A stretch of DNA of 64,000 nucleotides. It comes from Pelosinus fermentans DSM 17108. GTDB lineage: Bacteria > Bacillota > Negativicutes > DSM-13327. The stretch covers positions 1,926,001 through 1,990,000 of the forward strand of contig NZ_AKVN02000001.1 of NCBI RefSeq assembly GCF_000271485.2. The letters are read 5' to 3'. The position numbers and the translations under genes are program-made. Every line of letters begins with the position of its first letter. The stretch's first letter is position 1. Below the pieces are notes generated by a model that was not told the origin of the DNA, made no database searches, and saw nothing but the letters and a program-made list of their open reading frames with translations. Shown here one piece after another: positions 57,976 to 64,000 of the stretch.

Positions 57976-58158
57976 ATATAAAACATAAAATGATTTAGGT
58001 AGTTGATCTCATTAAAGGTTGTATATTATACGAATTTACAAAATAAAATCAAATTATTAGAATTATCAAACAATAATTACAATAATAGAATAACGAATAG
58101 CGGCAAATAACGTGAAAAAAGTAACTGCTGTAGGATTCAGAATATTGCTTCTGAATGA

Positions 58159-58188
58159 TTGACAGGGGCTAATTAATTGGTGTAGAGT
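58159..58188 (+). promoter_or_regulatory. Candidate promoter of rseC-rnf
   Basis: TTGACA (58159-58164) followed 18 bp later by TAGAGT (58183-58188), about 55 bp before rseC. Confidence 0.4.
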
Positions 58189-58242
58189 AAACCTATGTGA
58201 TTTATATTCCAACAGGCAGTAATGTAGAAAGGGGCTCTTTTT

Positions 58243-58668
58243 ATGGATAAGCAACAAGAAGGAATCGTTCTTGAAGTGGTTGGCAATCATTTGGCAAAAG
58301 TAAAGACAAGTCGCCATAATGACTGTGAAAACTGTGGAGCTTGTCCCGGAAATTCGGCATTGGTACTTGAGGCGAGAAATGATATAGGAGCCAAGATTGG
58401 TCAGCGTGTAGCTATCGAAGTCAGAGAAGTGAATATGTTAAAAGCTGCTTTTATTGTGTATATTTTACCACTAATTTTAATCTTTTTTGGTGCGGTTATA
58501 GGTGGAATGTTTGCCGAGCATTTAAGCTATCAGCCATTATGGTTTCAGATTATTGGTGGTACGTTTGCTTTCATTTTATCAGTCGTGTATATTAAATTTT
58601 TCGATTCTGCTGCCAGATCCGATAGTAAGATGCAACCGATGATTGTACGAATTTTATCTAATGACTAA
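58243..58668 (+). CDS. rseC: RseC/MucC-family protein
   Basis: A 141-aa membrane protein. The N-terminal cytoplasmic part carries the Cys cluster CENCGACPG (29-37), followed by two membrane helices (about 69-90 and 99-118). The family is linked in proteobacteria to SoxR reduction and to Rnf/Rsx function, and in Firmicutes it is usually encoded beside rnf, as here. The Cys cluster suggests a redox or metal-linked role with the Rnf complex. AAAGGGG precedes the ATG. Confidence 0.9.
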   Translation: MDKQQEGIVLEVVGNHLAKVKTSRHNDCENCGACPGNSALVLEARNDIGAKIGQRVAIEVREVNMLKAAFIVYILPLILIFFGAVIGGMFAEHLSYQPLWFQIIGGTFAFILSVVYIKFFDSAARSDSKMQPMIVRILSND

Positions 58669-58721
58669 AGCATCGTAAGGCCTGTAGGTCAGAGCTAAGT
58701 TAAAGGATAAGAGGGACGAGG

Positions 58722-58744
58722 TTAAATGAAGGACCTTCATTTAA
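58722..58744. promoter_or_regulatory. 23-bp palindrome upstream of rnfC
   Basis: TTAAATGAAGG and CCTTCATTTAA flank a central A. It lies between rseC and rnfC, 65 bp before the rnfC start. It may be a repressor operator or an RNA hairpin; no T run follows. Confidence 0.45.
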
Positions 58745-58808
58745 ATAAGCCTTCCTTTGCAGGCTGAGGAAAATAAATGACATTAGTTAGTTTAAGAGGG
58801 GTGAAATT

Positions 58809-60131
58809 ATGGCAAAAAGCTTTCGTGGGGGTGTACATCCCGACGACCGTAAAAGGTATACCGCAAGTAAACCGATTGAAATTGCGCCTATACCTGAGAA
58901 AGTCATTATTCCTGTGAGACAACACATTGGTGCACCATGCTCACCAATAGTAAAAGTTGGGGATCTAATTAAAAAAGGGCAAGTAATAGCTGAAGCTCAG
59001 GCTTTCGTTTCAAGCCCGATACATGCCTCTACTTCAGGTAAGGTAGTAGAACTTGCTGAGTATCCCCATCCAGTATTTGGTACCTGTATGTCAGTTGTCA
59101 TTGAAAGTGATGGGCAAGATGAATGGGTAGAAGGTTTGCCACTGCAACGTGATTGGAAAACTTTAGAGGCGGCAGAAATTAAGGAAATTATTCGTCAAAC
59201 AGGTATGGTTGGCATGGGAGGAGCAACATTTCCTACACATGTGAAAATGGCTCCACCTGCAGAAAAACCGATTCATACCTTTATATTAAATGCAGCAGAA
59301 TGCGAACCATTCCTTACTGCAGATCATCGAGTGATGTTAGAACAGTCAGAAAGAATCGTGACGGGTGTGCAGATTGCAATGAAAGTATTGGGCGTAAGTA
59401 AAGGATATATAGGCATAGAAGAAAATAAACCTGATGCAATTGCTGTAATGAATAAAGCCTGTACTGGAATTGACGGAATTGAAGTAGTACCCCTTCAGAC
59501 GAAATATCCCCAGGGAGCAGAAAAAACATTGATTGGTGTAATTTGCGGTACGGATGTACCTTCTGGTGGATTGCCCATGGATGTTGGTGTAGTAGTTCAA
59601 AATGTTGGTACTGTGGTAGCCATTGCAGATGCTGTAGAAAAAGGAATCCCATTGATTGAGCGGGTAACAACTGTTACTGGTGGTGCGATTGCGCAGCCTA
59701 AAAATTTATTATTACGAATTGGTACTACATTTGCCCAAGCTGTAACATTGTGTGGTGGATTTACTGAAGTACCAGTTAAAGTGATAATGGGTGGACCTAT
59801 GATGGGAATGGCACAACGTACTCTTGATGTGCCCATTATAAAAGGAACTTCAGGTATTCTCGCATTAAGTGAGGCTGATGTTAATATCGGTCCAGAGCGT
59901 CCCTGTATACGCTGCGGGCGTTGTGTAGAAGCATGTCCAATGGGATTAGTGCCTAGTATGCTGAGCATATTAGCGGAACGTGATGCATATTCAGTAGCTA
60001 AGGAAGAATATGATTTATTGGATTGTGTGGAATGCGGTTCTTGTGTATATGTATGTCCTGCAAAACGTAACATCGTTCATTATATTAAATTGTCCAAAGC
60101 GCAAAATGCAGCAATGGCGGCGAAGAAATAA
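58809..60131 (+). CDS. rnfC: Rnf complex subunit RnfC
   Basis: A 440-aa peripheral subunit that carries the NADH/FMN-binding fold and two 4Fe-4S clusters: CIRCGRCVEACP and CVECGSCVYVCP near residues 365-415. The N-terminal RGGVHPDDRKRYT and the GMGGATFPTHVK segment are typical. It exchanges electrons with NAD+/NADH. GAGGGGTGA precedes the ATG. The first gene of an intact rnfCDGEAB set in the clostridial order; Rnf couples ferredoxin oxidation to Na+ or H+ export. Confidence 0.97.
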   Translation: MAKSFRGGVHPDDRKRYTASKPIEIAPIPEKVIIPVRQHIGAPCSPIVKVGDLIKKGQVIAEAQAFVSSPIHASTSGKVVELAEYPHPVFGTCMSVVIESDGQDEWVEGLPLQRDWKTLEAAEIKEIIRQTGMVGMGGATFPTHVKMAPPAEKPIHTFILNAAECEPFLTADHRVMLEQSERIVTGVQIAMKVLGVSKGYIGIEENKPDAIAVMNKACTGIDGIEVVPLQTKYPQGAEKTLIGVICGTDVPSGGLPMDVGVVVQNVGTVVAIADAVEKGIPLIERVTTVTGGAIAQPKNLLLRIGTTFAQAVTLCGGFTEVPVKVIMGGPMMGMAQRTLDVPIIKGTSGILALSEADVNIGPERPCIRCGRCVEACPMGLVPSMLSILAERDAYSVAKEEYDLLDCVECGSCVYVCPAKRNIVHYIKLSKAQNAAMAAKK

Positions 60132-60143
60132 GGAGGTGGCTGT

Positions 60144-61133
60144 ATGAGCATAGAAGCAAAAACAAAAATAGAAATAGATCATTTAATGGTTTCGGCATCA
60201 CCCCACATCCGGTGTGATGAATCAATTTCAAAAATTATGTGGAGCGTTAACGCAGCGCTAGCGCCTGCAGCACTTTTCTCTATCTTTAATTTCGGAATGC
60301 CTGCATTTGTTAATCTAGTTATTTGTATTGTTGCTGCAGTGGTAACGGAATACTTAATCTTAAAATGGCAGAATAAGCCTATGGTTATAGGAGATGGCAG
60401 TGCCTTTTTAACAGGTTTGCTGCTTGCAATGAATATTCCTGCAACATTGCCGTGGTATATGCCGCTGGTAGGGGCTATTTTTGCCATTGCTGTTGCAAAA
60501 CATACTATGGGTGGTTTAGGATTTAACATTTTTAATCCTGCTCTTATTGGGCGTGCATTTATTCTTGCATCCTGGCCGATTGCTATGACTACTTGGCCAA
60601 TCTCAAGAGATATGGTTGGCAAAGTGGACGGGCTGACATCAGCCACTCCTTTAGGTATTCTTAAGCTGCAAGGGTACGAAAAGCTTGTAGCAACTTTTGG
60701 CGATCAAGCTGCTATGTACAAGTCTTTATTTCTAGGTGAGCGGGCTGGAAGTATGGGAGAAACTTCGGCTATTCTTTTACTTTTAGGCGGGATTTATCTT
60801 ATCTATAAGGGATATATCAAATGGCAGGTTCCAGTTGTCATGATTGGTACTGTAGGAGCGTTGACTGCTGCTTTTGGCGGAGATCCGCTTTTCCACATGA
60901 TGTCTGGAGGTCTTATCTTAGGCGCCTTTTACATGGCGACAGATATGGTAACCATTCCGATTACTACTAAGGGTCAAATAATTTTTGCTGTGGGAGCTGG
61001 TGCTCTTACTGTCCTAATCCGTTTGCAGGGCGGTTATCCTGAAGGCGTATGTTATGCAATATTATTGATGAACTGCGTCACACCCCTGATTGACCGTTTA
61101 GTAAGACCTGTAAAATATGGTGCAAGGAGGTAG
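60144..61133 (+). CDS. rnfD: Rnf complex subunit RnfD
   Basis: A 329-aa integral membrane subunit of the NqrB/RnfD family. It carries a covalently bound FMN on a threonine, here Thr168 in TSATPL. About ten helices, with NPALIGRAFI as a conserved segment. GGAGGTGG precedes the ATG, 12 bp after rnfC. Confidence 0.97.
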   Translation: MSIEAKTKIEIDHLMVSASPHIRCDESISKIMWSVNAALAPAALFSIFNFGMPAFVNLVICIVAAVVTEYLILKWQNKPMVIGDGSAFLTGLLLAMNIPATLPWYMPLVGAIFAIAVAKHTMGGLGFNIFNPALIGRAFILASWPIAMTTWPISRDMVGKVDGLTSATPLGILKLQGYEKLVATFGDQAAMYKSLFLGERAGSMGETSAILLLLGGIYLIYKGYIKWQVPVVMIGTVGALTAAFGGDPLFHMMSGGLILGAFYMATDMVTIPITTKGQIIFAVGAGALTVLIRLQGGYPEGVCYAILLMNCVTPLIDRLVRPVKYGARR

Positions 61134-61138
61134 GGCAT

Positions 61139-61705
61139 ATGGCACATGATGCACATGAAGAAAATAATAGTGTTTTTAAAGTAGGTATTAATCTTACGCT
61201 TGCTTGTTTGCTTTCAAGCGCAGTAATTGCAGGTACTTATGCTGTGACGGCACCGATCGCTGCTAAAACGAGAATTCAACTTGATAATCAGGCACGAAAA
61301 GCATTAGTTGCTGATGCGCAGGATTTTAAAGCTATTGAAGGAAAAACAGGCTGGTATGCAGCACTAAAAGATGGAAAAGTAATTGCATATGTTGTACCAG
61401 CTGAAAGTAAAGGTTATGCAGGAGCTATAAAAATGTTGACTGCTGTATCTGTTGATGGCAAAATTATCGATTATGCGATTCTAAGTCATAAGGAAACGCC
61501 AGGTCTTGGGGATAAAGCTGATAAGCCAGCCTTTCGTAAGCAATTTGCTGGCAAAGCAGCAGAAAATTTAGAAGTAGTAAAAGTTCCTAGTGATAAAAAT
61601 ATTCAGGCGTTAACTGGAGCAACGATTACTTCTCGTGCTGTGACCAAAGGAATTAAGGAAGCTGTGGAAGAAGTAGCCGCTTTTGCAGCCGACAAAAAGA
61701 AGTGA
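61139..61705 (+). CDS. rnfG: Rnf complex subunit RnfG
   Basis: A 188-aa protein with one N-terminal membrane helix (about 17-37) and an extracytoplasmic FMN-binding domain. The flavinylation motif is TGAT at 159-162 (Thr162) in LTGATITSRAV; ETPGLGDKAD is the other conserved element. It accepts electrons at the outer face. Substrate of an ApbE flavin transferase not seen in this window. Confidence 0.96.
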   Translation: MAHDAHEENNSVFKVGINLTLACLLSSAVIAGTYAVTAPIAAKTRIQLDNQARKALVADAQDFKAIEGKTGWYAALKDGKVIAYVVPAESKGYAGAIKMLTAVSVDGKIIDYAILSHKETPGLGDKADKPAFRKQFAGKAAENLEVVKVPSDKNIQALTGATITSRAVTKGIKEAVEEVAAFAADKKK

Positions 61706-61715
61706 GGTGCTGAAT

Positions 61716-62345
61716 ATGAAAAATTTATGGGACATCTTTTATAAAGGTTTGTTTGATCAGAACCCCATATTCCGCCTTGCTTTAAGCTTGTGTCCGGCGT
61801 TGGCGGTAACTTCCAATGTCTATAATGCATTGGCCATGGGGTTGTCAGTTATGTTTGTTATTACAGCAAATAACGTAGTCGTATCCATTTTTCGTAAATG
61901 GGTTAATCCTAAAGTGCGGGTTCCTGTATACATTACGTCCATTGCCACGATTGTTACAGTGCTTATTTTAACATTACAAGCTTACCTTCCAGATATATAT
62001 AAGGAACTCTATCTTTATTTAAATCTTATTGTTGTGTTTGCGATTATTCTAGCCAGGGCAGAAGTATTTGCAGCTAAGAATCCTGTTTTTCCATCATTTT
62101 TGGATGGTCTGGGAATGGGTGCAGGTTTTGCTGGTGCTATGGTATTTATTGCCGTCGTCCGTGAACTATTTGGTAATGGTACGTTAATGGGTATGCCAGT
62201 TTTCGGGGCATCTTATGACCCCGCGCTCATTATGATTTTGCCACCAGGTGGATTTATTGTCATAGGACTCATGATTGCTAGCTTTAATTTGATTGGTCAA
62301 CACCAAGCCAAATTAAAGCTAGCGAAACAAGGGAGTGATGCATAA
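61716..62345 (+). CDS. rnfE: Rnf complex subunit RnfE
   Basis: A 209-aa membrane subunit (NqrD/RnfE family) with six helices. NPIFRLALSLCPALAVT at the start and the GNGTLMGMPVFG region are conserved. TGAGGTG before ATG 61716 sets the start; the frame from 61683 overlaps rnfG. With RnfA it forms the half-inverted membrane core that moves electrons across the membrane. Confidence 0.96.
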   Translation: MKNLWDIFYKGLFDQNPIFRLALSLCPALAVTSNVYNALAMGLSVMFVITANNVVVSIFRKWVNPKVRVPVYITSIATIVTVLILTLQAYLPDIYKELYLYLNLIVVFAIILARAEVFAAKNPVFPSFLDGLGMGAGFAGAMVFIAVVRELFGNGTLMGMPVFGASYDPALIMILPPGGFIVIGLMIASFNLIGQHQAKLKLAKQGSDA

Positions 62346-62926
62346 TGGAGGAATATTTAAAATTATTTGTTGCTTCGGCAATTACCAATAATATGGTGTT
62401 GACTCAATTCTTAGGCTTATGTATCTTTTTCGGTGTATCGAAGAATCTCAACGCCTCAATTGGTATGGGGATGGCAGTTACGTCAGTTATGACAATAAGT
62501 ACTTTGCTTGCTTGGGCAGTATATAATTATGTTCTCCACCCCCTTGGGTTGGAAGTACTCATGTTAATAACATTTGTGGTACTGATTGCCGGGCTTGTAC
62601 AATTACTGGAAATGGTTATTAAAAAACATGCCCCAGCTTTATATAATATGTGGGGAATCTATCTTGTGCTGATTGCGACTAACTGTGTTGTAATCGCCGT
62701 GCCGATTACTAATGCTGAGTCTCATAATGGTTTTATGACAAGTTTTGTACTTGCAATTGGCTCTGGAGTCGGATTTGCTTTGGCTCTAATTTTAATGGCT
62801 AGCCTGCGGGAAAAACTACAATATGCAGATGTACCAAAATCCTTGGAAGGACTGGGTATTTCTTTCATTTTGGCAGGAATGTTGGCATTGTCATTCTTTG
62901 GTTTTTCAGGAATGATCACACTATAA
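62345..62926 (+). CDS. rnfA: Rnf complex subunit RnfA
   Basis: A 193-aa six-helix membrane subunit (NqrE/RnfA family), homologous to RnfE. NNMVLTQFLGLCIFFGVSK and the RLREK-like SLREKLQYADVPK segment are typical. Its ATG shares a base with the rnfE stop, so translation is coupled. Confidence 0.97.
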   Translation: MEEYLKLFVASAITNNMVLTQFLGLCIFFGVSKNLNASIGMGMAVTSVMTISTLLAWAVYNYVLHPLGLEVLMLITFVVLIAGLVQLLEMVIKKHAPALYNMWGIYLVLIATNCVVIAVPITNAESHNGFMTSFVLAIGSGVGFALALILMASLREKLQYADVPKSLEGLGISFILAGMLALSFFGFSGMITL

Positions 62927-62945
62927 TGATAGAAGGTGATGAAAA

Positions 62946-63818
62946 ATGAGTACACCAATATTGATATTGATGGTATTGACGTCTCTGGGGGTATTTTTTG
63001 GTTTTCTATTGGCTTATTCAAACAAAAAGTTTTCCATCGAAGTTAATCCGCTCATCCATATCGTAGAGGATGTTTTGCCGAAAGGACAGTGCGGTGCCTG
63101 TGGTTATGCTGGTTGTATGGCTTATGCTGAGGCAGTTGTGCTCAATCCTGATGTAGCACCTAATTTATGTTCACCAGGTAAAGACGCAGTGGCAAAACTT
63201 GTTGCTGAACTTACAGGAAAAGCAGCTGCTCCTATGGAACCGCAAATTGCCCAAGTGCAATGTGCAGGTACTCATGATAAGGCTAAAAGATCCTATGCAT
63301 ATACAGGTGTCGAAGATTGCGTTGCTGCCAATTTACTTTTTGGCGGACCAAAATCTTGTAAATATGGCTGCTTAGGATTAGGTACCTGTGTTAAAAGCTG
63401 CCCTTTTGATGCTATGACTATGAGTCCAGAAGGATTACCTGTCATTGACCCTGAGAAGTGTACTTCCTGCGGTAAATGCGTTAGCGTATGTCCTAAACAA
63501 GTCATTTCTCTTATGCCTGTTGGAGCAAGAGTTCGTGTAAATTGCAATTCAAAAGATAAAGGTGCTGTAGCGAAAAAGGCCTGTAGTGTTGCTTGTATTG
63601 GCTGTTCCCTTTGTATGCGTCAGTGTCCATATGAAGCGATAAAAATGGGGAATAATTTGGCTATTGTAGATGCTAAGATTTGCGAAGAAAAATGTTCGGA
63701 TGCTGTATGCTTAAGTAAATGCCCGACAAAGGCGATTCGTCCTTTTGTAACAGGGATTGTACCTGGTACAGAAAATGAAGCAAGTACGACTCTTGCTTGT
63801 GCATCTTGCGCAAAATAG
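62946..63818 (+). CDS. rnfB: Rnf complex subunit RnfB (ferredoxin-type)
   Basis: A 290-aa subunit with one N-terminal membrane helix (about 4-24), a GCAC-type 4Fe-4S motif (CGACGYAGC with a later CSPG) and several ferredoxin-like clusters (CGKCVSVCP, CSLCMRQCP and others), ending with an extra Cys pair. It receives electrons from reduced ferredoxin on the cytoplasmic side. Last gene of the operon; a terminator follows 16 bp on. Confidence 0.97.
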   Translation: MSTPILILMVLTSLGVFFGFLLAYSNKKFSIEVNPLIHIVEDVLPKGQCGACGYAGCMAYAEAVVLNPDVAPNLCSPGKDAVAKLVAELTGKAAAPMEPQIAQVQCAGTHDKAKRSYAYTGVEDCVAANLLFGGPKSCKYGCLGLGTCVKSCPFDAMTMSPEGLPVIDPEKCTSCGKCVSVCPKQVISLMPVGARVRVNCNSKDKGAVAKKACSVACIGCSLCMRQCPYEAIKMGNNLAIVDAKICEEKCSDAVCLSKCPTKAIRPFVTGIVPGTENEASTTLACASCAK

Positions 63819-63833
63819 AGAAAATTGCTAATT

Positions 63834-63866
63834 AACCGCAGAAGAAAAAATCTTCTGCGGTTTTTT
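63834..63866 (+). terminator. Terminator of the rnf operon
   Basis: A perfect stem AACCGCAGAAGA/TCTTCTGCGGTT with an A-rich loop and six Ts. Confidence 0.93.
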
Positions 63867-63960
63867 ATATGTATCTCATTTGCATGTTAAGGGTTTTTGC
63901 GGTAAAATAATCTAGACTAACCGACAAGGCGGTAAAGTAGATAACAAAGGCTGATAAATT

Positions 63961-64000
63961 ATGAATCATACGAGACGCGTGGTGCTAATGGCTTTATTTG
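63961..64000 (+). CDS. Start of a further gene (truncated by window edge)
   Basis: ATG 63961 after AAAGG opens MNHTRRVVLMALF and runs off the window. A basic start leading into a hydrophobic helix recalls Gx-type (heptaprenyl diphosphate synthase component I-like) membrane proteins often found after rnf, but 13 residues cannot establish that. Confidence 0.35.
   Translation, partial: MNHTRRVVLMALF

Noticed and set aside
1-64000. CRISPR arrays, insertion sequences, rRNA genes or prophage structural genes
   Set aside because: I looked for regularly spaced repeats, transposase motifs and rRNA or tRNA cores on both strands and saw none apart from the tRNA-Lys fragment.

Overview
The window looks like a chromosomal segment of an anaerobic, AT-rich, Gram-negative-type Firmicute (class Negativicutes, probably a Sporomusaceae such as Pelosinus). 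This placement is inferred from gene content and gene order, not from a phylogenetic marker. The evidence is a set of Na+-pumping methylmalonyl-CoA decarboxylase operons, an rnfCDGEAB operon preceded by rseC, a stand-alone MmdE-type subunit as in Veillonella, T-box control of valS, and Rex.

Region by region. 1-1180: the 5' end of a Ku gene and a small membrane-anchored hypothetical, followed by a tRNA-Lys(CTT) 3' half with no 5' half. This is the signature of the attachment site of an integrated element lying to the left. 1181-17290: a Fur-box-controlled, co-directional catechol siderophore operon in the gene order of Bacillus dhbACEBF (dhbA-C-E-B-F), then mbtH-like, an MFS exporter, an Sfp-type PPTase and a chorismate mutase/DAHP synthase. 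The DhbF adenylation-domain codes read as Gly and Thr, so a bacillibactin-like (DHB-Gly-Thr) trilactone is predicted. 17300-22060: an inactivated UbiB/AarF gene fused in frame to a secreted class 3 lipase, then several very small membrane or His-rich proteins and stress or hypothetical genes. 22150-26170: an ArsB/NhaD-type transporter and a CitA/DcuS-CitB/DcuR-type two-component system.

26400-40860 holds two tandem Na+-decarboxylase modules. Module 1 is mmdA-D-C-B, a DASS dicarboxylate carrier and a small membrane protein. Module 2 is CoA transferase, methylmalonyl-CoA mutase (two subunits), epimerase, mmdA-D-C-B and a DASS carrier. Module 2 alone is a complete succinate uptake and decarboxylation route: succinate to succinyl-CoA, then R- and S-methylmalonyl-CoA, then propionyl-CoA plus CO2 with Na+ export. 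40970-49720 is housekeeping: a PH-like membrane protein, a DEDDh exonuclease, a second ArsB/NhaD-type transporter, T-box-valS, folC and an O-antigen ligase-like protein. 49995-57970 is module 3: rex, CoA transferase, mutase subunits, meaB, epimerase, mmdA, mmdE and a biotin carrier, with no membrane pump subunit. 58240-63870 is rseC plus rnfCDGEAB, a ferredoxin:NAD+ ion pump. The window ends in the first codons of another gene.

The most striking structural signal is a 3,576-bp direct repeat (31755-35330 and 50682-54257). It appears identical and stops almost exactly at the first and last codons of the CoA transferase-mutase gene set. Shorter near-identical tracts occur inside otherwise diverged mmdA and epimerase paralogues. 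Together they suggest ongoing gene conversion among three methylmalonyl-CoA modules that flank essential genes. Other points worth checking are the siderophore operon with its own DAHP synthase in an anaerobe, the UbiB-lipase junction, a promoter with a CRP/FNR-like palindrome centred at about -41.5 in front of two tiny membrane proteins, and the tRNA-Lys attachment-site scar.
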